Shown piece after piece: positions 1 to 11,008 of a stretch of 64,000 nucleotides of DNA. The notes under the pieces were generated by a model. It was given only the letters and a program-made list of their open reading frames with translations, made no database searches and was not told the DNA's origin. The position numbers and the translations under genes are program-made. The DNA comes from Coriolopsis trogii. Its lineage: Eukaryota > Basidiomycota > Agaricomycetes > Polyporales > Polyporaceae. Each line of letters starts with the position of its first letter. The first letter of the stretch is position 1. The stretch is taken from positions 4,154,001 to 4,218,000 of the forward strand of contig JAHYIO010000001.1 of NCBI GenBank assembly GCA_020543525.1. Direction: 5' to 3'.

Positions 1-1754
1 CTGAACGCTTCGCATATGCGTGCAGCAGGTACGTCAGACTCGGAGACGACCAGGATGGTGCTCGGATCGAACGTCCCGGCAAAGTGCGGACTGGCTCTGG
101 GAAAAAGAAGAAAATCTTGCACGGTTCCTGCCGCTTCGTACGTGTGCGCGTTCTTCACGGAGAGCGATGCGCACATTGCGGCGCGCGTCTCTTCATGCAG
201 CATGGGGGTGGCGAGCTGACCTTTTGGAGAAGGAGGCATGGGCGGGACCGGAGGCTGGAGTGGATGAAGAAGCAGGGCCGTCACGCAGGGTGGGGAGTCA
301 ATCGTGATGCCGCCAAGTATGGTCAGCACAGTGTCACCGCCCCGAGGGTCTGATGAGTTGGGAAAACCACTCCATGCGAGTTTGAATATCGGCTCTCGCG
401 GAGGCTCGGGTGGTTCGAGTTGAGGAGCGGATAAAATGGACTCTAACTTAGCCGTGTCCACTGCGCTTAGGTCTTCACCGTCGGGAGTGTCTATCGTCCG
501 GAGCAAGAGCGGCTTGTCCTCGTCTTCAAGAGACCAGAACCCGATTGTGCCGTCAATATAGCCTACTACAAGGGCATGTCCAGATGGGTGGACTGATATG
601 GCCGTGACTTGCAGACGACGTGGCAGAAGAATATCCTTCAATTATCCCATGAGCCCGGCACTGTACCCGCAGTGATGAACGCACCTTGGCGTGGTAACCT
701 CCAGCTCCTGGTGCACCGGGGGCTAAGGTCATTTCGAAGGTGCGTACGGGTTTTTGCTCTTTCTATGCAGAGCCTGGTAAGACCATCGTCATTACAGCAA
801 ATGGAATCGCATACAAGATCCACGAGCATGGCCCCGCCTGTAGTTCAAAGTGAGCAAGCCATCTGATATACAGTTGACAGAAACATTAACCTTCGTATGC
901 TATGAACAGCAAGTTCAGGTCTCTAGGATGCATGACGAGATCTATGACCATATCACTGGAGATCGTGAGCTATGTCACAGTATCTGTGAGTGATGCGTAC
1001 GATGGGGGCTGGTCCGCAAGCGACAACTCCTCGCGTATTTTCCACAGATTCGGAATCACGTATTGGGACAGCCGAAGGCATAGTAGGTCATACGTCTTGA
1101 CTTCTCCGTTTGACAACGCGATCAACGCCTGAAACTTGACCTCAGCAAACGGGGCCATTCTGGAGGTTTAGGATACGGACGTGGGTATGTGAGGGCGAGG
1201 TGACGAGGGCACTGTCAAACGCTGTCAAGCATGACAAGTCGACTTCGGATATATGTTCTCGTACTTCACGGGTTGTCCCAGTCCAGTTATCCGTTGTAGG
1301 CTTGGTCTCCCCTCGGCGGTGAGATCCCAGACATGCAGTCGATTATGTTCGTCTGTCCAGGTGCACTTGTGAGACTCAAAAGACAGCTCTATAGAATGCA
1401 GTACCAACCAATACATAACAGCTTGAATACCGACGGTGCGAACTGCAAAAACTTGATGCGTAGGCCGACTGGGTCAATCACCCTGAGTTCGCACTTAACA
1501 CCGGGAGATCCATAGACATATATGACGCCATGCGATGTTCCTTGTAGTTATCAGTACATGCATGCCTCATAATCAATTGTCGTTTCGTAAGATTGCTTAC
1601 CGACTGCGAAGAGACCCGATGTGGGTTCTGTAGCAGTGGCTGTGATATCAAGATGGTATTGAATGGTTTTCAGCAAGCCCGCTTGCCAGTCGACGGGGTC
1701 AGAGATATCCAGAGATAGATCCGAAAGAGACTTGACTGTTTGCGACGCAAACAT
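1..1754 (-). CDS. SRO7: Sro7/Lgl/tomosyn-family WD40 protein (5' part; runs off the left edge)
   Basis: This is the N-terminal part of a lethal-giant-larvae/Sro7-type beta-propeller protein. The family binds t-SNAREs and Sec4-type Rab GTPases and promotes polarised exocytosis at the plasma membrane. The chosen ATG (1754-1752) is followed by DWQAGLLKTIQYHLDITATA and SGLFAVG. After an intron starting GTAAGC, the exon reads TSHGVIYVYGSPGV, the family's first propeller blade. A further intron splits codon D in LLCI-DEHNRLHVWDL. Later exons give ALIALSNGEVKTYDL, then HALVVGYIDGTIGFWSLE and IFKLAWSGFPNSSDPRGGD, all Lgl/Sro7-like. An in-frame TTG lies just upstream, but the family pattern starts near this ATG. 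The gene is head-to-head with the one at 2239. The 3' end is outside the window. The family call is firm; orthology to yeast Sro7 specifically is inferred. Confidence 0.85.
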
Positions 1755-1945
1755 CGATTCCAAAAGCGTTGAACCGTCTTGAGTCTTGCGGTGTGGCCGA
1801 TGGAGGTTCTTGCAGTCGTGATAGGAACGCTCAAGCGTCCAGGGAAGTCGGATGGTATAGTAGCGCCCAATTCTGCTAATCCTTGGCGCTCGCTTATGCC
1901 GCCATCAGACCGCTTTTGGAACGTCGGCCACACTATTCCACTGAA

Positions 1946-1963
1946 CACCACCACCACCACCAC
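1946..1963. repeat. (CAC)6 microsatellite
   Basis: Six perfect CAC units lie in the 5' region of the Sro7-like gene, about 190 bases upstream of its ATG, probably in the promoter or 5' leader. It may be polymorphic between strains. Confidence 0.8.
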
Positions 1964-2177
1964 TTTGAACCCTTTCTCCTCCCTACCATACACCTCACGC
2001 GTGAGATGCTACTTATAACTGTTTACCCACATCCAAGGCTTGCAGTCAACTGATGTTTCGCTTTCCGACGTCCATAAATAGCTCATAGAGTACTCCACCA
2101 AGGTGGCGAGAGTCCTAGACCCACACTTCATGGCGTCATATCTGAGTGCATGAACAGCGTATAACAGAAATATTAGC

Positions 2178-2185
2178 TATATAAG
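2178..2185 (+). promoter_or_regulatory. TATA-like box (TATATAAG)
   Basis: A canonical TATATAAG lies about 55-60 bases upstream of the ATG at 2239, on the same strand. That is a fitting distance for a TATA element with a short leader. Its function is inferred. Confidence 0.5.
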
Positions 2186-2238
2186 AGTGAGGATATATCG
2201 TACAAGGTGTAAATCTCATCCTTTCTACAGTAAGCACT

Positions 2239-3167
2239 ATGTGGATCGCTCACTACGCCTCAGGTATTTTTGTCATGGATACACCGTTTGAGAAGTCGTG
2301 CTCGTCGTCTGACAGTGACACGTTTCGCAGGTCTCGTCGCAAAGCCATTCGCGCCAATAGTGCCACTATCTGTTCTAACACTGGCAGGGGCGTTACCGGA
2401 CATTACCTTCTTCCTGCTGCAATTCTTTGGAATTGAGACGTTCAATCTCGATGCCTCCATCGTACCCCGAGGATGCTTCCCATACACGAATGACTATCCC
2501 TACAGCCACTCTTTGGCTGGCATGACGGTTGCCGGTATGTTGTCAGTATCGATAGTTTCGGCCTCACTCCTGCTGATCCAATATGCGTCTAGGCATCATC
2601 CTGGCTGTCCTGTATAAGTTGAATACGAGGGCGCCCGTAACTTTGAAGGATCAAGCAGCTATCATTGCTGCTTCGATGAGCCACTTCATACTGGAGTGGC
2701 CATCACACCGAGAAGGCATGTTGCTAGCCTTTGTTTTCGTAGGCCATGACAGTGACAAAGCTTTCCTACCGTGTCGGACAGATATCAAAATAACCCCTCA
2801 CGATGACCAACACATCGGTGCAGGCATGTTCGACCATACCGTCATCACTTTCGTCGTCGAATGCGCTATTTTCCTTGCTGGCCTCTGGGTCTACGCCACT
2901 TTCGCGCCCATGGCTACCAAGACCGGCTACAAGACACACCGCAACCGCCTTATGGGCATCGTGCTCTTCTTGATTGGTGCTCAGGCTCACTTCTCCTTTG
3001 GCTCGTAAGCACTGCAGTCTTCTATGTAGGTCTGTCAGCCTTTCGGTGACTAACTCCGAAATACGCGTCGTAGGGCTCCGACGACTGAAACGCGTTGGGT
3101 GCATGCTCCCCTCTTCCTCGGGCAGGTCCTCGCAAGCTGCTGGCTGCTGGGCAAATTGGAGACGTGA
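2239..3167 (+). CDS. Small conserved polytopic membrane protein (possibly related to bacterial membrane-bound hydrolase-like proteins)
   Basis: I reconstruct five exons: 2239-2263, 2331-2534, 2593-2715, 2782-3004 and 3074-3167. Together they give 222 residues. The protein opens MWIAHYASGLVAKPFAPIVP. Hydrophobic segments follow near LTLAGALPDITFFLLQFFGI, ILAVLYK, VITFVVECAIFLAGLWVYAT, LMGIVLFLIGAQAHF and FLGQVLASCWLLG. Conserved polar spots are YPYSHSLAGM, SHFILEWPSHRED and FDHT, which contain His and acidic residues inside or beside membrane segments. This resembles bacterial predicted membrane-bound metal-dependent hydrolases, but that link is from memory of the pattern and untested. The third intron (2716-2781) begins GC, not GT, and is 66 bases, so the frame also stays open unspliced. 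Splicing it restores the likely junction RED-IKITPHDD. The function is unknown. Confidence 0.7.
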
Positions 3168-3332
3168 TGTATGGGACGTGGCACAGAAGTTTTCAACAAC
3201 ATTGTATACTCTATACTTGATGTGCAACGGAATTTTACGACTGTGTTGGTTGTCTCGGTTTGAAGGTCGGGATAAAATGCCGGCATCCGCTTTCGTTCCG
3301 AAGTAGCCGGCGCGACGCTGAGGATTGCGGGG

Positions 3333-3340
3333 TAAATAAG
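3333..3340 (+). promoter_or_regulatory. TATA-like box (TAAATAAG)
   Basis: TAAATAAG sits about 100 bases upstream of the lyase ATG at 3439 and is followed by a pyrimidine-rich CTCCTCCTCTTTCTC stretch, common in strong fungal promoters. The role is inferred. Confidence 0.35.
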
Positions 3341-3438
3341 GGCTTCGCTTTCGACCACCACGCCGGGGGCAACGTCCACCGTTTGGCTCCTCCTCTTTCT
3401 CATTCTCGGTACTCGACGCTGCACGAACCACTCGTACG

Positions 3439-5736
3439 ATGCTCAGGACCGCATTCCGCACCCCGACTCGCCGCTTCATCCCATCCGGGTCTCGCGCAAT
3501 GAGCTCCTTCCCCTCTCTCCCACTCACCCCTCCTACCGCCGCAGAAGAGCAGGCAGCATTCGACGCGCGGGTCGCGGACATGGAGGCCTTCTTCAACACG
3601 CCCCGATTCGCATCGCTCAGGCGTCCATACAGCGCAGCGCAGGTCGCGTCGAAGCAGGGTGCGCTTCCGGTCCTCCCCCTCCCGTCCACGCTCCTCGCGA
3701 ACAAGCTATATGCACTCTTCGACGCCGCGGCGAAGGAAGGCAAACCTGTGCCCACCATGGGTGCGATTGACCCCGTACAGATGACCCAGATGGCGCCGCA
3801 CCAGGAGGTCGTGTATGTCAGCGGATGGGCGTGCTCAAGTTTATTGACGACGGGAAACAATGAGGTTGGGCCGGACTTTGGGTGCGTGCATCATCACGTC
3901 TAGCGCAGGCAAGGCCCGGGAGAAATTGAGTACGGACATGTGTGACAGAGACTACCCGTATACAACTGTGCCGAATCAGGTGCATCGTATATTCCGCGCA
4001 CAACAGCTGCACGACAAGAAACACTACGACGAGCGTATGTCTGCGAGTCCTGAGGCTCGCGCGAAGATGCCATACATCGACTACCTCAGGCCAATCATTG
4101 CGGACGCAGATATGGGGTGAGTCTCCTAACTTGTCACCTCCGGTCCCTCCTTGAGCGAGCGTGGATGGACTGACTGAACAGGGATGCAATCTGACTAGAC
4201 ACGGGGGTCTCTCCACCGTCATGAGACTGGCCAAGCTCTTCGCAGAATCTGTGCGCCCTTGTTGCATTACAGGTGACTTCCCGCCCTACTGAACTATTCC
4301 TTGCCTCTAGGGTGCTTCCGCGATCCACCTCGAAGACCAGCTCGTCGGCGGCAAGAAGTGCGGACACCTCGCGGGCAAAGTGCTCGTCCCCGCCTCCGCG
4401 CACGTCTCGCGCCTCATCGCGGCCCGGTTCCAGCTAGATATGCTCAAGTCGACGATGCTGCTCATTGCCCGGACGGACGCCGAGTCCGCAAAGCTCCTCT
4501 CAAGCACCGTCGACGTCCTAGATCACGAGTTCATCAAGGGCGTGTCCTCCCCTGATCGTGCGCTCGCCGAGGTCATCGCTGCCGCCGAAGCGGAGGGCAA
4601 GGACGCGGCGGAGATTGACAGAATCGAGGCCGAGTGGCTCGCTCGGAACCCTCTGTCCACCTTCGGCCAAGGTCTGACAACCGCTGTTTTTGATGATTCA
4701 GGACTGACCGCTGCATTTAGCCTTCGAGAAGGCACTCGACAAGTCAAGTGTCTCAGACAAGGATGGCGCCCGGAAGGCATACCGCGAAGCCGCTGACGGC
4801 AAGTCCCTCGCGGACGCGCGCGACATTGCCAAGGACATTCTCGGGGAGAACATATTCTGGGATTGGGATTGTGAGTCTGCCTAGCCTTTCCTTTCCTCTG
4901 TACCGAGAACTGACCAGGAGGGACGTCCTCGCAGTGCCCAAGACGCGCGAGGGCTACTACCACTACGCGGGTGGAGTCGAGGCTGCGATCAAGCGCGAGG
5001 TCGCGTTCGCGCCCTATGCGGACATGATCTGGCTTGAGACCAAGCTGCCCGATCTCCAACAGGCACGCTATTTCTCGCGCAAGATCCGCGAGAAGTACCC
5101 TGGGAAGTACGTAGCAGGCATCCAATCGTCATACCTGATACTGATTGACGCGACGACTGCTGTAGATGGTTCGTGTACAACCTGAGCCCGAGCTTCAACT
5201 GGAGCGGGCAAGGCTTCTCAGACACAGACCTCAAGAACTTTGTCTGGGATCTCGGGAAGGAGGGGTGAGTCCCTGCCTCTTTCGCCTTACGTCCTCGTGC
5301 CCCAGTGCTCACGCTCACCCGTCCGCAGCTTCGTCCTCCAGCTCATCTCGCTCGCCGGCCTCCACCTGAACGCGGTCACCGCCGCTGAGCTCGCCGCGCG
5401 CTTCAAGACGGAAGGCATGCTCGCCTACGTGAACCTCATCCAGAAGAAGGAGAAGGAGATCGGCTGCGACGTGCTCACGCACCAGAAGTGGTACGTCTTC
5501 TTTCCACTTCCGTCCCTTCCCCGTTCTCCACTGCCGTTGCGCTTGCGGTCTCCCGTGGGTCAATCAAGTGGCGCGTGGGCATCCGTGGTCGAATGCGACA
5601 AGCTCACCCACCGGACCTTGTGTCTCTTTCATACAGGAGTGGCGCCAACTACATCGACCGCATCCTCGCGACCGTCTCTGCTGGCTCGTCGAGCACTTCG
5701 GCCGTTGGCAAGGACTCGACCGAGTACACGTTCTGA
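3439..5736 (+). CDS. Mitochondrial isocitrate lyase-family enzyme, probably 2-methylisocitrate lyase
   Basis: The family cleaves isocitrate to glyoxylate plus succinate (glyoxylate cycle) or methylisocitrate to pyruvate plus succinate (methylcitrate cycle, propionyl-CoA disposal). Nine exons (3439-3881, 3949-4116, 4199-4250, 4311-4671, 4721-4870, 4935-5106, 5166-5264, 5329-5490, 5637-5736) give 568 residues with no break. The signature KKCGH lies at about residues 236-240, with catalytic Cys238. Other landmarks are [34 protein letters not shown] and ARTDAES. The N-terminus ([20 protein letters not shown]) is Arg-rich, lacks acidic residues and ends before a second Met (MSSFPSL), like a mitochondrial presequence. 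This favours methylisocitrate lyase over glyoxysomal isocitrate lyase. The C-terminus EYTF is not an SKL-type peroxisomal signal. The substrate cannot be settled from sequence alone. Confidence 0.93.
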
Positions 5737-6325
5737 AGGCACATACGCACGGGTACTGATGACCGGGACATTCCCTATCACCCTCATGTGTGCGGACCCA
5801 GTGTATATATGTATTCTTTTGCGCAATGCGATCTACTGCTAAATGAAGAACGGGGTGGGATAATAATAACACAACGACGGAAGCGATGCACGGCAGCGAG
5901 ACAGAGAGTACGTACTTATAAAGAGTATACACAGGTCCTAGACGAAGCGGATAGGACACGGAACGTGAAGCGATCGCAGGTATGGTCAACGTGAGATGGA
6001 GCATCAGTAGATAGCCACTACGTAGATATGTATCGTAAAAGAGCGTCTCGAATGTAACGATATATTTGACCCGTCTATATGGCGGATGGTATGAAACGTG
6101 AGGAGCGTCTCGCGTACATGACAACTTCGAGGACGACAGACGACCGGGCGCCTGGTCTACAGGCGAGCACCGCTCACACCTCACTTGGCCTGCTAGAAAA
6201 GAAGAACGTTAAGGATAAGTAGATACACGACAGAGACACAGGAGCAGATTACGCATACGGCAGCAAAGCAAGCAAACGGAAGACTAAACAAAGACGATGA
6301 CGAGGGAACCATGACCAGCCTCCGC
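5737..6325. other. Intergenic, convergent 3' regions
   Basis: The lyase (plus) and the disordered protein gene (minus) converge here, so both 3' UTRs and polyadenylation sites should lie in this stretch. It is AT-richer than the exons. I see no additional gene. Confidence 0.55.
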
Positions 6326-9300
6326 CTACTCTGCGGACGACATCGAATGGTCCATGGTATACGGATACGAGAGCGTGTGACTTGGCGCAAGCTTCGGCGA
6401 CACGATCTCGAACTGGCTCTCATCGAAGCTCGGCCGGGAGTCATACGATTCGCCCGACGTGCGCGGCACCGAGAGCGCGCTGCCCGCCCTTGGAGGCAAG
6501 GCCCCCGCGACGAGCCGTGAGGGCGCACGGGAAGACGACGAGTCCGTGGAGGAGATGCTCGGCCGTTGGCGCGCCCGCGCACTAGAGTTGGACATTTGCG
6601 ACTGCCGGCTCGCCGAGCGCGATGTCGTTCCCGAAAGGTGATCCGGCAGTGGCGGGCTTCGAGGAATGTCGACGAGGGTCATGGTCGAAGAGACGCCCGA
6701 AGCGCGTTTCATGACAGAAGAAAGCTCAACAACACTGGGCTTACGGCGCCCGGGGCCGTAGCCTTCAGGTGGGGGCATCTCGTTGCTCGTGCGTGAAATG
6801 GACGAGCTCGACGAATGGAGGCTACCCGACTGCGACTTGAACGACTTGAGGATCGACTTGCGCACGCCGCCTTTCTCCGCCTGCACAGGCACCGGGGGGG
6901 CGGACGCGGGCAATGGTGGGGTCAAAGGGGGCATCGCGGGGACAGCAGGAGAAGGTGTGCGGGGACTTGGACTTGGACCGGGGTGAATAGGGTACGGGGA
7001 CTCCTGGTTCCAGTGCAGGTACTGCTGCGAGCTTTTCTGCTTCGCCCCAAGCATCGCGGGTCCTGGGGCAGATCTTGGCTGCTCAGGGAGCGGGGATCTC
7101 GACTGCGACCTCGACGCGCGCTTGCCAGTAGGAACAGCACTCCCGGGCGCTGAGTTCGGTGACGATCGACCCGACTCCGGCAATGCAGGGGAGCTTGCGC
7201 CAGACACGGAGGACTTGTTCGTACGTCGCCAGAGTTTCTTGATACTCTTCACACTCATTAGCGACTTCTCCTTCTCCTTAGCGACTGCCTTCCCTTCTTC
7301 CGACGCCAGTGAGTCGATAGAAAACCGGCTCGACGGTGTTGACGAGACGTTACTCATGTTCCGGTTGTTGTGCGACTGGCGGAGGGCAGAGCCCTTCTTC
7401 ACAAACGGCGACTCCTCATGCATGCGTGGCGGCGGGGTACCAACCTCTGAGGGAAACCGGCCAAATGGGTCGGGCGATAGTGGAATCACGGGAGAGTCAG
7501 AACCACTATGGCGCAAAAGACTGGGTGCCACGAGCGGGGGATACAAAGCGTCCTGCTCTTCCTCTAGCTCCCGCTTCCTTGCCAAGCTTTCTTCCGACAT
7601 GACATCTGCCGCGCTGAGCCGTTGTTGGAATGGGGACTTTGGTAACTCTGTCGAGATGCCGTTGAACGCTATCCGAGGTGGTGACGGAAGACCTTCCGCC
7701 GCAAATTCAGAATCAGTCGGTGTTGGGCCTCCCATGTTGTTCAACATGGAGTACGGCACAGCGGGCCATGAAGCGCCCTCCGGCGGAGGCCTACCCAAAT
7801 TCTCAGTACCCTCATTAGACAAATTACTAGGTATGTACAAACCCTGGTTGAGGGGAGGGTTTAGGTGTAGATGCAGTACTGCCCGCCCTGTTGGGTGGTG
7901 GCGGCGATAAGCTGGCTATAGATGGCATACCCGTCGGTGTCTCCGCTGCGAGGTCCTCGATCGCAAGCCTGCGGGGAGAGAACTGAGCAAGTGTCTGTAA
8001 AGATGACATCAGTCTGCGGTTTGAGTTGTGCAGAAGGAAAGGAGTACAAACCCGCTCAATTTCATCGAGCTTGGCCATCATCAAAACCTGGCTCTTCCGA
8101 CGATCGTCCGGATCATCATCGTCAAACTTTCAAACCGAGATTCGTCAGTGGCTGTATTGAGCATCATGCGTGATGACTCACCTCCATAGAAGGTTCAAGC
8201 CCAAGGTTGAGCTCATCGAACAACACAGCGTCCCGTTTCTCCTCCAGTGGACTTCTCTTCGAGGGCCTCTGAGTCGTCTCACCATCCGACGACTCGCTAT
8301 CTGCAGGCGGAGTCGGTCCTTCTGTCAAATATGCCAAACCTCCTGAGTTCGACTCATCCGTTCCGGGACCCGCGGTCTTCACCGACTGTGGTAGCGACGG
8401 CGCCAGATCGAGTGCAGGAGGGATGTGTTTCCTTGACAGAAGGGAGCCTTGCGACCCACTACGTCCACGCTGCTCCGGCGGCGATCCCGGTATGGCTACC
8501 GAGAGCGCTGGTCGTGAATTCCTCTTCAGGAGCTCCGCGATCTCAGCAGCGTCGTCGTCGACCTGTCTCTCTTCACCGTCCTGTGCCGGATCAGGAAGTG
8601 CGGATAGTGCAGCACCATCAAGCGCAAGGTCGACGACATTCGGGTTCTTCGCTTTCTTCTGGTGGAGTTGTGATTCAGCACGAAGGTCCGCCCAAGTCTC
8701 AGCATCCGTGCCAAACACGTCCGCCAACGGATCACCACTTACGATCCCGTTCCCGTACTTCATTGTTGCGTCCTCGTCTGAATCCTCGTCTGAATCCTGC
8801 AGCTGCGCGTATCCATCGTCCGTTTCGGGGCCAAGTAATCTGCCGTTCTTGGATCGAAGATGGGCAGGCATACTCGCTTCCGCCTCGAGCCGTCCCACAA
8901 GCCGCAGCTCCAACGCCGGTCTCCTCTCCACATCCTCCTCTGCCCCAGATTCATCACCCGCCCTCGAGCCAGCCCGACTCCTAAAGCCCAAACGACTCTC
9001 CGCGCGCTTAGCGTGCTGGGCGCGTCGGATTTTCTTCCACCTGCCATACCACGTCGCCTTCCGTTTGTCAATGTCGAATTCGACTTTGGCCAGGATGGGG
9101 ATGAGGGCCGGAGAGGTCAGGCCTGGGAGCGGGATATCATCGACATTGCCGCTGTCTGATACAGATGTCGCGGAATCAGGGGAATCCAAACCTGAGCGGG
9201 AGGAGATGGCCGAATGTGACGCTGTTGTTGAAGGCGAGGGGGTCCCGAGTCGGGGTGCCTCCGTTCTCATGGGGGAAAGCAGTGGACGTAAGGGGCTGGA

Positions 9301-10044
9301 ATTTGACATAACATCTTGAAGGAGCGAGGGTGACGACTGGGCAGCTGGACCTCCAAACCCGAGACCGTGCGCCCGGACAGCAGAGAGGGGTGTTTCTTCA
9401 CGTTCTGCTCTAAGGACGCGTGTCCAAATGTGTTTCCAAATGTCCTCCGATATCCGCGGGCCGGGCTCTCCCGCCTCCTCAGCAACGCTACCCAAGCTCA
9501 TACTGGCATTCGCGGCGGGGGAAGAAGTGATGAGGTATAAGATGAGACCAACCGTACTGGGCAGCGCATATTCCTTCGCGATAGCGTTGAGTTGGCTTTG
9601 CAAAGTGGGGTAGACTGGGATGAGAATACCGCGCCGGAAATGTGCGTGGTAGCCCGAGGCTGTGGGCGGGGGAGGAAGGAGCTCGTTCTCGGTGGTGTAG
9701 TCGGACTCGTGCGGCAAATGGGCAGGGGGAAGAACATGCAGGAGATATCTGGAAGGCTGGGGACTAGGAACGAACGTGTGCGCCGAAGAGCCTATGGAAG
9801 AAGGGGTCGGCGAGCGTCGAAAGTCGAACGAAGGAGAGACAGCCGAGTGTGACGGGAGTGGAGAGGAGGCGTAAGATGATGAGGGAGAAATGGGACCATG
9901 GATGGCTGGAACAGGTGTGGAGACTCCTAGCGCGTTCGCAAGCTTGGCAAGTCGATGAGGTGGGAGAGGGGCGCGCGGAGGAGCCCAGGAAGGTGAGAGG
10001 GCAGACTCTTGCGGGTCAGCATTATCTGCTGATGAGCCAGGCAT
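6326..10044 (-). CDS. Large conserved fungal protein, mostly disordered, unknown function
   Basis: The ATG at 10044-10042 opens a 620-codon exon ending near 8185. Two short exons around 8130-8050 and 7985-7860 follow, then a last exon of about 490 codons ending at 6326, for roughly 1,190 residues. The N-terminal third has the only ordered-looking part: a segment RLAKLANALGVSTPVPAIH, then RYLLHVLPPAHLPHESD and RRGILIPVYPTLQSQLNAIA followed by EYALPSTVGLILYL. The rest is Ser/Pro-rich with acidic patches (DSDEDSDED) and basic runs. A DDDDPDDRRKSQVL acidic exon lies in the middle. There are no transmembrane segments or catalytic motifs I recognise. The conserved block suggests a real small domain, perhaps for binding or signalling. 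The tail resembles phospho-regulated scaffold proteins. Long open frames on the plus strand opposite this gene are shadows. Confidence 0.8.
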
Positions 10045-11008
10045 CGTGGTCGTGCAAAACGTCGTACAAGGGTTCAGAGGAAGGGAGAAAGGTTATCACT
10101 ATCGACGCATCTGTCTGAAACCACCTGGAGTAGTACTGCGAACGCGGTAAACAGGGACAGCATTCATCAGCAAACCGCATATATGCGCGACATTGCGCCC
10201 CGACAGCGCGCGTTTTGACGAAACACTCACTTCTCGACTGCCCCACAGCGTTTCCGGGCGATGCACGCTGGGAATTGAAGGCCGGGGGAGAGGAGATGGT
10301 GGAAGGAGGCAGGGGGACAGGGCACAACCGTCAACCTGAGATCACTTCCCTGTCCTTGTCCCAAAATGGCAGCCAACATGCACCAGACTCCTTCCCAGGA
10401 TGCCTGATTTTGGCCACACTTTTCCCTTTCTTGTTTGCTACCAACTTGCGACCACTGCGCCAACAACTGCATCTGGCCTTCGTTCCTGATATGTCCGCTG
10501 CTGCCTCACGATGGCTATAATCTTGTTTGCTCTACGACAGCTGTCCATCGCGCTCCATGCCAGCGCGGCCAGGCTCAAAACATCATACGCTTTGACTGAA
10601 TCCGACCTTATGATGGTTATGTCTCTGTCTCCAAGTATATTGTCGTCTTTCTGGGCGTATTCTAGATGCGTACGCGCGATGCCAATTCTTATGGCCATGG
10701 GCAAGAAGACACAGTTTGACTGTCGTCGTCTCCGTAAGGTTTGAACACAGCCGTGCGTAGCATATCAGGAACCGAGTACTTTCCTATAGGTAACAGAACC
10801 TTCTACCTTCTACCGTCAGCATGAACGCTCATCATCATCACGCATCGGCGGCCATCTCAGAGCCCGAGTACTAATCAGACCTATTTAAATGGTGAGCAAT
10901 AGCATTCAACATTACCACATCCTAGGCGGGTCCTACTCGTATATGTTCTTGCTTTCTCCCCATCTCTCCTGCCTACTAATTTGCTTGTCGCGCTCTTGAA
11001 GTCATTCA
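10045..11008. other. Intergenic, divergent promoter region
   Basis: Nearly 1 kb separates two divergently transcribed genes. It includes pyrimidine-rich stretches and a TATA-like box near 10882. Short open frames show no family resemblance and no coherent splicing. I see no RNA gene. Confidence 0.55.
10882..10889 (+). promoter_or_regulatory. TATA-like box (TATTTAAA)
   Basis: TATTTAAA occurs about 120 bases before the ATG at 11009 on the same strand. It is plausible as the core promoter of the seven-helix protein gene, but single AT-rich boxes like this also arise by chance. Confidence 0.3.

Larger units (their letters stand above)
1755..2238. other. Intergenic, divergent promoter region
   Basis: This stretch separates two genes transcribed away from each other, so it should hold both promoters. 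It contains a short CAC repeat at 1946-1963 and a TATA-like box for the plus-strand gene at 2178-2185. Short open frames here look like chance. I see no other gene. Confidence 0.6.

Noticed and set aside
2766..3860. 364-codon minus-strand open frame
   Set aside because: It lies opposite the well-supported membrane-protein and lyase exons, shows no family pattern and has the composition expected of an antisense shadow in GC-rich DNA.
7122..9319. Long plus-strand frames (262 and 298 codons) opposite the disordered protein gene
   Set aside because: The minus-strand frames are longer, joined by good introns and contain the conserved block; these are mirror images of Ser/Pro codons.
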